Assembly (NCBI RefSeq): GCF_040436345.1
Contig: NC_133237.1
Coordinates: 27,255,861-27,319,860, forward strand
DNA: 64,000 nucleotides
Direction: 5' to 3'
DNA from: Pagrus major
Lineage: Eukaryota; Chordata; Actinopteri; Spariformes; Sparidae
Below the pieces are notes generated by a model. The model had not been told where the DNA came from. It saw nothing but the letters and a program-made list of their open reading frames with translations, and made no database searches. Each line of letters starts with the position of its first letter. Position 1 is the stretch's first letter. This document shows, piece by piece, positions 46,992 through 60,900 of the stretch. The position numbers and the translations under genes are program-made.

Positions 46992-48724
46992 GTGAGTCCG
47001 CTTCCTCACAGAGCCGCTGCTGCTTCTCATCCTCACGCTGCTCTGCAGTCTCCCAGTCAGCCACCAGCTGTACTGCAGGTGCACCGGGTTACCTGAAGTC
47101 TATGTGAACTTCAGTATCAGCAGGGATGCATCTGCATTGAGGTACAGAGGAATTCACCTGCATGCAAACCACACAGGGAGAATTTACTCAGTTTTTACTC
47201 TTGAAATTTGGATTTTTTATGCATTGATTGTTATTTTTGTCATTCAGAGACAAAACAGGCAAAGAAAAGGACAAATTCTCTGTGACGTGATTCTGGTTTT
47301 ATAAGATACAAGTTGTGGGTTTTCAGTAGAGAGCAGACAGTTTGTCTCTTCGGATCTGTGTGTCGTGTCGGAGACATGTGAAGCCGGAGCTGCTGAGGTT
47401 ACCACACAGATTTTAAGTCCTTGTTCAAGGACAAAACTGTGTTGTGAGCAGAGAGGGAGCTGAAGCAAGCAGATACCACAATACAATCCATGACATGTGT
47501 GTGTCCCCTCTGAGTCAAACCAGCAATGTCACTGTGTAATGCAGCTTTGAATGCTGCTCCTCTGCAGGGCACTGAGGTGGATTTGTCCCTGTCACTGCTG
47601 ATTACGTGATAATATCATGCAATTTTAAACTAATCAATATCAAACAAGTCATCAGTTTGATGTCTGTGTACGGTTAAAATATCAAAATGAAGATTTAGGA
47701 TGTAGATTTTCAGTATTGTATGAAATAAGTATTATTATGGTGTGAATGTGACGTTATGATAGATAATAAATCATTTAGCAGTATCACTGAATGGTGGAAG
47801 TTATAGTTTGGTTATTTTGTTGTGGCTTTATTTAAAACTATGAACCAGACGTTACAGAGGACTGATTGGTTTTAGGCTGAAAGTTAATTCTTGACCTTGG
47901 AAACAGCAGCTGGAAGAACGATCTCACCTCAGGGTCCATTTTATAGCTTTCCACTCCATCAGACGGTATTTCTCAGCAGATAATGTTTTTGTAGATTGTT
48001 GAGACTTCTGGTCCACTTTGGCTTAAAAGTTGAGATTGAAAGTTCTCTTGGTTCTCTCAACTAAATGTTGAACATCAAAATGCAGTTTTAGTGATCACAC
48101 ACTGATCTGAAACGACGTTTACACCCTTTATTAAGCTGCTGAGCTAAATGTGTTAGCGTTCACCCCGTCTGAAGTGGGTGCACGAGCTTGACCGCACATC
48201 GAGGGTGTACATCACGTCTTTTCAGATCAGTTTGTGATCTCGGGGCTTCTGAAGACTTGGATTACAGCAGACGAGCTGTATGGAGACATCTGATGTTTAA
48301 ATCATCTCCAGCTGCTTCAGTTGTTTAGCAGAATGCTGCAACTCTATTTATTCTAATGAAACTTGTTCAAACCCTATTTTGTGGTTATTTGCCAAAAATT
48401 CTAGCAGCTGTCAAATAAAACAGACCGTCATGTTTCACAGAATATCAAGCTGATGTTCTGGTTACAGAGGAGACGGATGCTCCGCTTGTTGTCTACAGGA
48501 AGTTGTTTGTGTGATATGCTTTATGTGCACACTTCTTATATAAATATTACTCATACAAATTGCTTGTTTTATCTGACCAACAGTCTAAAACCCAAAAATA
48601 TTCAGTTTCATATTATGTGACAACAAAAGCAAAACTTCTTCATAGTTTGAGACGCTGGAGAAAAATATTTTGTTGGAAAAATGATTGAAACAATGAGTCA
48701 CTCTCCTTCTGCCTCCTCCCTCAG

Positions 48725-48909
48725 GTCCCCTCCACCTGAGCCAGCAGCACCATGGGAGGGTCCACCTCCTCCCTTGTTGAGGAGGCCGAGGGCGATGCAC
48801 CCCGGGGTGCAGCTCTGCCCCCCTCCCCCATCATGGGATGTCTGAGGAGCAGCCAAAGCACCTCCATCCCTCGGCAGCTTCCCAGACCTAGCAGGCACAG
48901 AGAGCGCAG
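48725..48909 (+). CDS. capn15: capn15 N-terminal exon (coding from 48752)
   Basis: The acceptor is CTCCCTCAG (ends 48724) and the donor CGCAG/GTAAGAG. The ATG at 48752 has a near-ideal context (CACCATGG), and an in-frame TGA lies 15 nt upstream (48737), so this is a true N terminus. The 52 full codons begin [20 protein letters not shown] second in-frame ATG at 48833 (residue 28) begins [20 protein letters not shown]. Split codon 53 (AG plus C) joins in frame to [13 protein letters not shown], seven residues before the first zinc-finger Trp. No stop interrupts the junction. The human protein, as remembered, starts close to the first zinc finger and lacks this segment. The segment is Ser/Arg/Pro-rich and predicted to be disordered. 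Confidence 0.8.
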
Positions 48910-51900
48910 GTAAGAGACGAGACAGGCTGCAGACATCACAGCAGTGTTTGGGACAGTCGGCAACAACGAAGACGAATACCAGCAGAGCCAGAGGATCTGC
49001 AGAGCACGGACCGAATCAGATATTTCAGGGTTTCTCAGAGGAAATCTGTTAGCGGGGGTGGTTGATACTTTTCTTCCAGACACTGCTGTGTGCTGCTCCG
49101 ATTAATTAATGCAAAGTGATCAATCAATTACTCACCTGCTGAGCTTCATCTGATCTCATTATCAGTGAAGTTACTAGACAGAGGTTTAAACGATCTCCTC
49201 ACTCATTAAGCATCTGATCTGTTCTGTGTAATGCAGTTTCCCTGAAGCCTGATAAGGAAAACATTTGATTACATAACAGTGTAAATATATGACGCGTCAC
49301 ACTTCTGCATTAAAATGTCTAAAAACCTTTAATGTTATCAACAATGTTTAAAACCAGAGAAATCCGTATTTTTACTCAATGTAATGGTGCGTTTGATTTG
49401 GTCGCCTGTTGCTGCAGTGAAACACCAGATGATACGTCAGAGTGAGGAGGGAAGTCTCCAAACGATACTCAACGTAAAGCGAAGAAAACTTTAATACGTT
49501 ACCTCGTCTGTGCACATTTGTTTAACAATGAAGACAACAACTCCCATGATCCCACGCTACTTACGTCTGTCGTTTTGTTTTGATTGAGAGACCTCTAGTG
49601 GCCAAAATGACGTACTGTGCGTTTAAAAATCTCCTCTGATGTCGGTAAAGGTGATTCTTGTTTCAGGCTACAAAAGGATTTGAACATCTTAAACCGGATG
49701 TCTGCAGCTCCTTAAACGTCTTAAAATGTCTGACATTCAATTCTATAAATGTTCAGCCCTGAAAGTCATTAAATAGTTTTGAATTAATTAATTGTATATT
49801 TTATTTTTTCATTTATCTGTCTTTTGACTTCTTTCTGTAAACTTGAGTGAAGCTCTTCTGCCTGAGATTTCTGAATATTTAAACCTGCCACTGAGCCTAA
49901 ACTGTCCTTACTTGGACTGACTTGTTGGCAAAATGCAGATTAACCTGAGTCACTCTAATAATCATATTCCTACATGACCCTAACATTCACAGGAGCACAT
50001 ACGTTAAACTTAACTGCAATGCTCGAATAAGATGATTTTTAATGATGATTTTTCCAGAAATCAGTCTTACATTTGGTTTAAATTATCTTGACAGGTTTTC
50101 AAAAGCATTAAATGTAAGTCTGGACACATTTGACCTCTGCACTGTTTGTGCTTAATCTACCAACACTACAGTTGTTAGCTGTAAGCTAGCTTGCAGCAGA
50201 TGCCCTCACCATGTGTGTGCTAGATGGTTTATTGGAGTTATTTCTACAACATCATAATTATTGTTGCTTCAGGACGATTATTGATTATTAAAGTAGAGGA
50301 CTTTGACCCAGGAGACTGAGGTTTGTTTGTTTTTTTTGTTTTTAACCCTTTCACAATGTTAACCACGTCTTAGAAAGCTTAACTTCTGCCATGTGTGAAT
50401 TACTTTTTCCCAAATCACAAAAACCTGAGTGTTCAGTTGCAGTGATGCTCCTGAAGCAGCATCAGTTATGATGAACAGCACCAACACGCTGATATACCAC
50501 TGAGCAAAAGACTTCCAGTGGAGAGCCGGAGTGAAAGTTTACAGACGTCCGAAGTTGAAAAGATGTATAAAATGAGACTGTTAAAACTTCCCTGTCCCTG
50601 TCAGGATGTCACTTGGACATCAGTAGTGAATGTTGAAAGACAGCTTTAGCTCTGGCTGTCCTCTGGACGTCTTTCGGATGTGTTTTTGTCAGATGTGTCA
50701 GATCAGGTGTGGTGATTTGTCAGTGTGTATATGTTGAGTTCGACCTGCAACTGATCTCAGAAACTCTCCCCTCGTCTCTATACGTTTCTGATTCATAAAG
50801 CCGAGGGACACGTGGGAACGTTTTCAACATCAGGATTTCACATGATCAGGGCTCAGCTTCCTGCACTTGAGCTTCGTTCGATGTTTAAATTCAGAGCGTT
50901 TGCCTTCAGGCTCAGTTCTGTCTTCACTGCCAACTCTGTACTAATTGGTCTGTTTATCTCACACTGCATCAGCTGATAAAAAACAACCCAGAGATACTTC
51001 AGTTCCTTCACTGGGGATAGCAACCTGCTCCCAGCCACCAATCAGTCACTTTTCTGGAGGTTTTCTCGTCCAAACTGCTGCACACTGCACAGCACACACT
51101 GAAGGCCACAGTCCAGTTCAGCCTCTGTAGCTACGTTATTGCCAAAGTCAGAGGTCACCAAGCCATGAACTCCCCGACTCAGTCTGTCCATGGAAACAGA
51201 CACTGGAACTATGGAGAGAAATACGCCTCAGTGTTAGTGACAAATGTAGCTACTGTGCAGAGAAATGACGTCAACCCATCGTACTGATGTGAGTTTTATT
51301 TGAGCTTTCTCTCTTGTAAAAATTAAAGGAAAATAAAAGACATGAAAGGTTCAGAACATCACAGCATCTCTGAGTGTCCATTTTGAGAACAGTCCCAGAC
51401 AGGGGCTGTCTTTCCTCAGCAGCCATGTTGGTTCTGACCCATAATGCCACTGACCCATGACATAATCCCATAAACCTTAACCTTACCAAACCTCCCATAA
51501 AGAGGACTACATTTCTCTACCACATCATGTTAAGGTGATCCATTTTAGACATTTTAAAAAAATCATTATAACCCTTTTCAGATGTTGAAGGTGCTCAGTC
51601 ATCCAGGTCATGGTAGTTCTGTATCGCAGGCAACTGGACTTGTTTCAGTTTCTTGATCAAGTTCAGTTGCCTGTGATACGGCGCTTAGAAAAACCCTTTT
51701 AACACCTCGTGTTACATTTTTAATCACTTTTTAATGGTTGTATGAACTCAATCACAAATTTATGACACCAAACGTCTCAATGAAACATCTCTGAGGTGAT
51801 TCCAGCGTGTTTCTTGGAGCCATCTTGTTTGGTCTTGTTTGTTTGTTATTTCTACATGTAAAAATGTGATAATTATAATTTATTAATGTCATTACGCCAC

Positions 51901-54900
51901 ACATTGCACCTTAAATGTGACTGGTGTTGATGCTTCATTTATATTCTGTGCTTCTGTGGACGTCCTAGGCTCCAGTATGTGCTCATGAATTTTTTATGAA
52001 TCAGTCGATATGAAGTAAACCCCAGCCTTCCCGAGTTTTGTTCAAATCTCCACTTATTAATAATTACTGTATCTGTGTCTAATGCACTGAGTAGATTCAG
52101 TCTGCTGCCACATTGTCGCAGCCTCCATCAGAGTCGGTCCCTGCAGGAGTCAAGTTACTCTCTGACAGGAAACGTAACGCTACCAGGGAAATCCCTGGTG
52201 ATTGGACTGTCGACAGGAGTCTGGAAATGCACGTGCAAAGGGAGTTTGGGTCGGCGGATCTCCTAACATCTCGTTCGATACATAAAGATCAAAATGGACC
52301 AGAAGCGACATGAAAGCAGGAGGTTTTAAAGTATCATTTCAAAAGATGTAAAATCAACCATTTTAGTGATTAAGTGATGAGTAACTTCTTCAACTCCTGT
52401 GCAGGAAATTCTCTCAATAACAGGACTAACTGTGTTTGTGGGGTTGTTTTCCGGTTGTTGAGTTTGGGTCTTAGGCCTTCCTTCCTCTCTCTCTGTGTCT
52501 CTCTGTCTCTCTCTGTAGAGACAGGCCACCAAATGAAACGCACCCTTACCTTGCGTAAACTTGTGGATCTGGTGTGAACATTGTTGGAAACATTTGGGAT
52601 AATTTAAGAACACAACTCAACAACACGTAGAACAAAGGTCGAGTCGTTTTTAGACACTTTAATGCAGATTACATATCGTATCTCCATTAGAAGCATTACC
52701 TTTAAAACAATTGTCAAAAATATGGAAAAGAAACTTGGTGGACACGATTAGTTAAAAACCAGCTTCAGTAAACCAGTTACTGTTTTCAAAATAAAATTAA
52801 TCGCTAATTGTTTTAGTAAGTAATAAAGGAAGTTTGTGTGTTTGTATTTCTGCATCAATAATTGAGTTCTTGCCGAGCGCTGCGTCACAGAAACACCTGC
52901 ATCTCACAGACGGTTTGCACTGCAGTAACCCGTCCAGGTTGGCGCTCTGCTGGAAGTTTCAGGAGTGATGCCAAAGCCACTTAGAGCGCAGCTTCAAAAA
53001 TGTGGGCCAGCTTCCACACAGATGTCCCACCGGCTCCTCCTGTCTAAATTTCCCCCTGGATACCACCACACAGATAATCTGGGTCTGTTTTACAGTCGAG
53101 GCCTCTGAGCACAGAGAGGAACACGAGTCTTAGATGTATGACAGCGTTTCTGAAGCAAATTCAGTGGATTACAAAGAAGCCGAACACTGCACGCAGTGTA
53201 AACTGATCCGACTGGTGGAGAAACAGCTCCAATAATACACAGGGAAGGTGGAAATCATAAATATTGTATAAAACGACCAGTTGAGGAACAGTTTATTTTG
53301 TTGCTGTAGTGCAGCTTTTTACATCATTTCCATATTCATGCATTTTAATTTCCTCCCCGCAGCCACACAGGGTATAGAAACACAAGAACTGCTAATGCAC
53401 CCGTTTATATTTGGATTTTTCCTTCATCCTCCAGCTTCTTCTTCCCTTTCTCCCCTCAGGACTTTACAGTTTCATAAAACCACAGTTCAGCTGAAGACAG
53501 TGGGGATGTTTTTCACATTACACTTTTAATTAGCAGCATAGCAGATATGTGTGGTGGTTATTATCAGAGAATTTTAACACATTCACGCCAACGTCACAGA
53601 AAATACCCAAAACTGAAACTAATCATCGCTGAAAGATATTTTTGACACATTCAAGTTTTTGTATTCTCTGAAAAACTATTTCAGAGAACGGCAAAACTCT
53701 TCCAAGACCCATCATTATCATAAAAATCATTATTTACTGGAATAAATTGAAATGAAATACTTCATATGAATCAGTTATCAGGGACTCATGTCTTCATCGT
53801 TCTTAAATCCAAGTTATAGCAGCACAGACACCGGGCAATAAAATAAAAATAAGTAATTAAATAAAAAAGGCTACATGCAGTGTGTGTGTCACAATACCTT
53901 AGGCCTACGACAGCCATGATGTGTCAACTAACTGTAGTCTGTCTGTATGACCCGACCCAAAGTGAATGTAAACCGTCCCAAAACCAAAATGTTGCTTCTT
54001 TGCTCAGTCATTATCATCTGTAGTCGTTGTAGTAGCTGTGTTGTGCACCCGTAGAGCGTGCACAGTAGAGACGTCCACTGACTGAGCCGGCTAACTTGAA
54101 TGGGGATAAAATAATGTATGTATATGTGTATGTATGCATGTAGCTGCAGTTTATGAATTTTACAGGCTATACAGGAATAATACACCACCACAAAATACAT
54201 CAGAGAAAATCATATATCATACCACATAAGTGTCTTCTGAGGCTCCTGAGTGTCCTGCAGGTCTCATGTTTCACTGTTTACTCCTGTTATTATATTTTCT
54301 GTCTGTTCTTCTACTTATTTATCTGCTTTCTGCTTTATTCGCTCTCACCACGTCTCATTATTCTATTCATCTTATTTTATTGTACAGCGCCCTGGTTGTT
54401 TTTTAACGCTCTTTATACTGAAATAAACTTGATTTGATGATCATAATAGAGCGTATGATGTTATGTATAATACAGTAAAATATAAAATCTGAACTGTGAT
54501 TCTGAACTTTGGTGTTTTCTCTCCAGCTTCTCTTCTGGTTCGATGCCCATGCAGAGGAGTCAGTGGGCTTGTGGCTGTTGCACTTTCCTCAACGCAGCCG
54601 GCGCCCCCCGCTGCTCCATCTGTGAAGCTCCTCGACGAGGAACCGACCCCCGCTGGATGTGGCCCGGAACCAGCAGGGAGGAGGGTCGCTGGTCCTGCCC
54701 GCGGTGCACGCTGTCCAACTCCCCTGACAAACTGTCCTGCTCTCTGTGTAGCTACACCGGAGCACTGGACCGAACCCAGGGCTCGTCTGAGGACCAGCCT
54801 CGGCCCCAGCGCTCCAGCAGCTGCTCCGGTCCCCTGAGGCCGCCGTCGACTGAGCTGTTCAAGCAGCAAAATAAAAAACAGCCTGAAGACGCAGATAAAA

Positions 54901-57900
54901 ACAGCCTGATTTGGGAATGTTCGCGCTGCACTCTGCAGAACACTCCTACCTCCATGTCCTGCTCAGCTTGTGGCGGACCACGCAAACTGTCTCTCCCCCA
55001 AATCCCTGCAGACGCCCTGCTCCTGCCTGATGTCTGCAATCAGACCGGAGCAAAAGCAGAACCTGCAGCTGGGGCGCTGTCTCTTTCCATAACAACACGA
55101 GGGGAATGTTTACCGGTGGAGGCTTCGTACCCACACACGAGCTCCTCGGTGCTCAGCGCGGCGTCCGCAGCTCATAATAATCCTGTCCCCTGCAGCCGCA
55201 GAGAGGTGCCCCCTCCAGATGTTTGCCTCAGTCAGGCACATAACTTAAGTCCTTCTCCGTCGACGCTCGCTGTTTCACACCTCTCTGCCCAGCCTGAGCT
55301 GCTGCCCAACAGACGGCTCAGCATCCTTAAAGAAGAAACATCACCGCTGTCACCTTCAGCAGCTGTACTGTTTCCAGTCCCCGTCAACAGGACGGAGGAG
55401 TGGTCATGTCCGGCATGCACCCTCATCAACAAGGTCAAAGCCAAACACTGCCTGGCCTGCCACACTCCTCAGCAGCATGTCACGCAGCTGAAACCAGCGG
55501 CATCCCCGAAGAGGAAGGAGAGCAAGCTGGTGGAGGCGCTGCGACAGAGCGACGAAGGAGAGGCCAAAGAGCTGTGGGAGAACATCGTCAGCTTCTGCAG
55601 AGAGGTTTGTGTTCGACTCCGTTAGAGAAGCACATTCAAATCAAAGTCATCTTTGACGGGCAGTTCATCAGAAAATAAAAATAGATTTTGAGATTTCTTG
55701 TCCACTTGGCTAAAACGTTGAGATTGAAAGCCAATCTGGACAAAAGCAACGCAAAGATACAGATTATTATTTATGTTAAAATAAATACCGTCTGTCATTA
55801 TATATGTGAACATCATCTCCTCCCTCCATGCTGATATAAAGTCAGGCGAAGTTTCATAGTCCACAAAACATTTCTGGAGTTCACAGCTGCAGCATTCTGC
55901 TAAACAACTGAAGTATCTGGAGACTTAAAACAGAAACACAACCACCATACAGCTCGTCTGCTGTCATCCACGTCTCCAGAAGCCCCGAGACCACAAACTG
56001 ATCTGAAAAGACGATATTCACACCCTGAAATCTTCCCTGTAGCTGCTAAGATAAAAGTGTTAGCACACCCCCCGTCTGAAGTGGGAAAAGGAAGAAGAAA
56101 AGGACAGGACTCAAGACTAGAAATCAGATCAATCATTTTCTGTCATTTTATCATTTGAATCTGAATATTTAGCAGAGCTGAAGCCTGGAAACTCCTACAT
56201 GGCCTTTTCCTTATATTTTGTCATGAAGTCTGTTACGTTACGTTTGCTACAACATGCTTGAGGTTTTGTTGTTTCTGTTTTTGATTTACTCTTTTAGAAA
56301 GCTAAAGGACTCATCCTTTAGCCAATCTGACCTTGTTCTGTCCAGTGAATTCACTGTTACGCCTTCAGGCCGGTGTTATGTTGTCTCCCTCAGGAGAACG
56401 AAACATTACTCTTAAGTCCTTCATTTCTGCCACTATTGGCCTTCTGAATACCGACAGAAATCATTTTAGATGACTGTTACATTCTTTTACACTTGGTTAT
56501 TTTATAAACTACAATAAAATATTGTATTTGATCCACTGCTGCTCGTATGCTCAAAATATGTGGATCTGTTGCCTCTGACATAAACCGAGTCAGGTTAAGC
56601 TGCAGATGAATAATAAACTAAGTTCTCTAAGTCTGAATCTGAATCTTTCCCAGAACGCGGTGACGTTTGTGGACGACAGCTTCCCTCCTGGTTCAAAGTC
56701 TGTGGGCTTCCCTCTGGACGACAGCGTCCAACATCGGGTCAAAAAGTGGCTCCGTCCTCAAGAAATCAACTGCTGCAACCTGAGAGAGCGGGCGGTGAAG
56801 TGGTCTGTTTTCCGCACGCCTCGCCCATCTGACATCCTGCAGGGACTTCTGGGTAACTGCTGGTGAGCCAGCTCAGCCACACACAGTTACTGCTGAATCC
56901 AAACATACCAGCCCCAGGTCTGTAACAGGCTTGGGCCGACATAAGATATTACTGAACAATCACAACACGTGCCATCATATGCCATGTGTTTCACATTATT
57001 GAATATCGAACAGCTGTTATGGCATCTTTGGGCTTTTATTTTGAAAAGAACGCTGAGCTGTCATGGCATTGATATTTGACAGGGTGGGGAACCAGTGACA
57101 GACCGGCTGCACTTGATATTGTAGGCTATTCTGTTTATGTTTGCACATCATTCTTTGCACTAAAGTTCAAATTAAAAGTTCTTATTTATTTTAATTTAAG
57201 TCCCCAGAGCGCATATTTGATATTTCACTGTAACACCTGGGAGTGTCTGTCATTTAAAATGATTCCAGATGTATTAAAACACAGAAAATAAAATCCTGAG
57301 CTGTAAACAGGAGATTCATCAATGACCAGAACCTGAAATAAACATCAGAACATTGAGATCTCTGATTTCTTTACGCGTTTCCACTTAAAGTTCATCAAAA
57401 AATGTCTCTGCTGACTGTTTATAATGTAACAGATGCCGTCACGATATTTGGGCAGGACAATATTGTGATACAAAATTTTGGATATGGGATACCTGCTCTG
57501 TATGTCTCTATTTTATAGCCTGTTTTATAGTAAATATATTGTTAATAAAGAAATGTTTGTCACAAGATGACATTAAGATATTGAAGGCTGATAAAAATTC
57601 AACTCAACGATTGTTGTTGAAAAAACTGTGGCCTGCAAACAGCATATTATTCTTCTTACTTTAATAATCTACTTCAAAACATTGAAGAAATATTTGAAAA
57701 CACACTATAAATCTGTATTTCCAGTATCAGACACTGACCCCTGCAGGGCTGGTAGCAGCTGTAAGCTTCAGATGGATCCGGTGCAGTTTCACGGTGTTTC
57801 TGCCTGTCTGCATGTTTTGGAGAGCAGGTTCCTGAGTGCCTTGGCTGTCCTGGCTGAACGTCCCGAGCTGGTGGAGAAGGTGATGGTGACTCGCTCGCTG

Positions 57901-60900
57901 TGTGCAGAAGGAGCCTATCAGGTGCGTCTGTGCAAAGACGGCTCGTGGACCACGGTGCTGGTGGACGACATGCTGCCGTGCGACGAGAACGGACACCTCC
58001 TCTTCTCTCAGGTCGAACACTCAGCTCTGAACACGCAAATGTACTGTATGTTTGTGTATATGTGCATGTTCATGTATACTGGGTATTTTAGCTTCTGGTT
58101 TCCTCAACACACACACACACACACACAAACTGGGACTTCTTGCTTTAAAACAGCTACTGCGAGTACATGTAGGAACTAAGTAAACAGACTTAATTACCAT
58201 TGCGATCAATATGTTTGTACAAATGCAGCATTGAGAGTGGAGCGACTGACACAATGATCCAGAGATACTCTGCCTGTAACACCATTAACTCTGTTCTTCA
58301 GCACAGATGAATCATGATGATGCTTTCTGCTCCAAACTCCTGTGTATTTATCAAACAGACAAACCAGGCTGGAGTCAGTCTTCACTGCTTTCTGCTTTTT
58401 TATTTAAGGGAGGATTGTGCAAATAATTGGAGGAGACGTGGGTTCCCAAAGGTCCTTGAATCCTTGAAAGTGTCTGAATTCTTTGTTTTAATGACTGAAT
58501 AAACAAACTGACCTTAATGGACAACACAGTTTCGTACTGTTTTACTTTGTTTGTTTATTCGTGGCGGACCCTGCCACCTTTTTAGATTCAGTGTTCTGGG
58601 ACCTTATTTTCCTCTGAGAACAGCTTGTTTAGTTTGTAATGATACAAAGTTTGTATCATTACCTAATTAATATTGTAAAGATTAAAATTTATTTATAGAG
58701 TTTAAATTTCTTCTGAACTACACAGTTCAAAGCTTTAACTGTAATGTGTCGGCTCCAGAATTGAATTTGAAGTTCGTCTTGTCCCGAGCTGTTAAATTAA
58801 ATAAAATAAACGTGGAGTTATGTTGCTCTTCAACTCATAAATACGTCTCTGTCTCGATCCCTCAACTTATACAATATATTGTTTTGCTGTGCTGTCACAG
58901 GAGTCAGAGGACCACACAGTCTGTCGTGACTCCCACAGCAGCTCAGCTGAGACATGTCCACACGTTACAGCCTCTCTCTTTTTATTAGTTGTCTGAGAGC
59001 TTCTGTAAAACCTGCTAGTTCTCATTATAAAAAACTCTCAGCATCGTAACAGTAATTAACCTTGATCCATGAGGAAATTAGGCCTGTAAGGTCTTTGAAA
59101 AGACTTTGAATTTGATGTTTTAGAAGCTGAGCGTACCTTGATGTTGAGCGATTTGGATTTATATTGTGCTGGATTTACTGAAGCTTTCTGCAACGGTCGG
59201 GTCTCTGCGACAAGGAAGACTGGCGTGAAAACATTTTGGTTTTTTTACCTTTATGCTGCAGAAATGTAAAGGACCTGAGATACAGAGCACTCCGTAAAAC
59301 TAGAAAATAAGTAAACTGTTGAAAATATAGACCTAAAGTTACAGATGTGCGTTTAAAGAAGTTAAAATCTGACTGTATTCTTGCCACAGGCTGGAGCTGG
59401 TGTCGGATGAAATACCTGAAAAATAAGTTCTGTTTCCGTTAATCTCTTAATAGCCTGATGTTCCTCTGCTCATCAGGTTTTTAAGCTGTGGTCCAGGAGT
59501 TAATTACTCAACTATAAATTCTTCTAATCCTTTTCTCACATCTTCCCTCTGCAGGCCCAGCGGAAGCAGCTCTGGGTGGCTCTGATTGAAAAAGCTCTGG
59601 CCAAGCTCCACGGTTCATACTTTGCCTTGCAGGCGGGCCGAGCTATCGAGGGCCTGTCCACGCTGACCGGCGCCCCCTGCGAGTCGCTGGCCCTCCAGGT
59701 CAGCTCCACAAACCCCAAGGAAGAGCCCATCGACACGGACCTGATCTGGGCCAGAATGCTGAGCTCCAAAGAAGCGGGGTGAGCGTCAGGAGAGTTTCTA
59801 AATTTAATCTGTTCAACAATGAATCTTTAAACTCATTCTGTGCTCGTAGGTTCCTGATGGGGGCTTCCTGCGGAGGAGGTAACATGAAGGTGGACGACTC
59901 GGAGTACGAGTCTCTGGGTTTACGTCCGCGACACGCTTACTCTGTCCTGGATGTGAGAGACGTCGACGGTCACAGGTGAGGAGTAAACTCTGGTTTGATG
60001 AAGTTTTCTTGGGAAACGTACCGGTAGATTAAGTGATACTACCATCCACAGTAAGACCTGGAAGCAACGTGTTCAGTCGTATTTTTGAAATGAAATCACA
60101 GCAGGTTGGGATTTAGGGATTATGCTCCAGGAGGCTCTTCTCTCCATTAAGGAAGAAAACACAAACTATTCAGAGCTGCCCAATCTGACTTTTTCTCTCC
60201 TGATGACCAAACTTGAGTATCTGCCGATCCAGAATCTCCCAGAAAGAAAGGATCGATTCTTTCCCTCAGCTCAAACCAGATCACCCTCAACTATAAGTGG
60301 AAATATTCACCATTTTCCTTTTAGAGCTTGTACATACTGTGTTTTTAGATTTAATTGTTACAATACAGTATCCAACATCTGCTTCCTGCTTCAGATTACT
60401 GCAGCTGAGGAACCCGTGGGGGCGTTTCTCCTGGACTGGACCCTGGGCCGACGACTGGCCGAGCTGGCCTCCACACCTGAAGAGGGAGCTGTGCGCCCAG
60501 AGAGCCGAGGACGGCCTGTTCTGGATGGACTTCTGGGATTTCATCAGGTAGATCAGGAGTTAACAAAGCTGCATTTTTTTCCTCTTATAATCTGATTGAT
60601 TTAAAGTATAAATGCATCAATGAAATAAGGAAATTCATGAAAATCTTTTTATGTACTCAACAAAGATTTAAGCATCAGTCCACGTTGCAGAAGTGTGTTT
60701 CTCTGTTCACACATGTCTGTGAGTGTGTGTCTGACCCTGGCAGGTACTTTGACTCAGTGGATATCTGTAAGATTCATTCAGACTGGCAGGAGGTTCGAGT
60801 GCCGGGTGTTTTCCCTCGAGGGGCCGACGTCCCGGTGACGGTGGTGTCCATCACGGTTCTGGAGAGAACGGCCATGGAGCTGGCGTTGTTTCAGCAGGGC

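Larger units (their letters stand above)
43828..48724. other. amdhd2 to capn15 spacer and capn15 5' introns
   Basis: Apart from the candidate promoter and UTR exon listed, no exon was recognised. AT-rich unique-looking sequence fills 45.85-46.75 kb. Repeat fragments related to other copies in the window lie at about 48.12-48.35 kb (CAGCTGCTTCAGTTGTTTAG) and 48.57-48.69 kb (hAT-like MITE interior). Confidence 0.5.

Noticed and set aside
54543-54545. ATG before the first zinc finger as the sole capn15 start
   Set aside because: An upstream exon splices in frame, with a strong Kozak ATG and an in-frame stop before it. The internal ATG is kept only as a possible short-isoform start.
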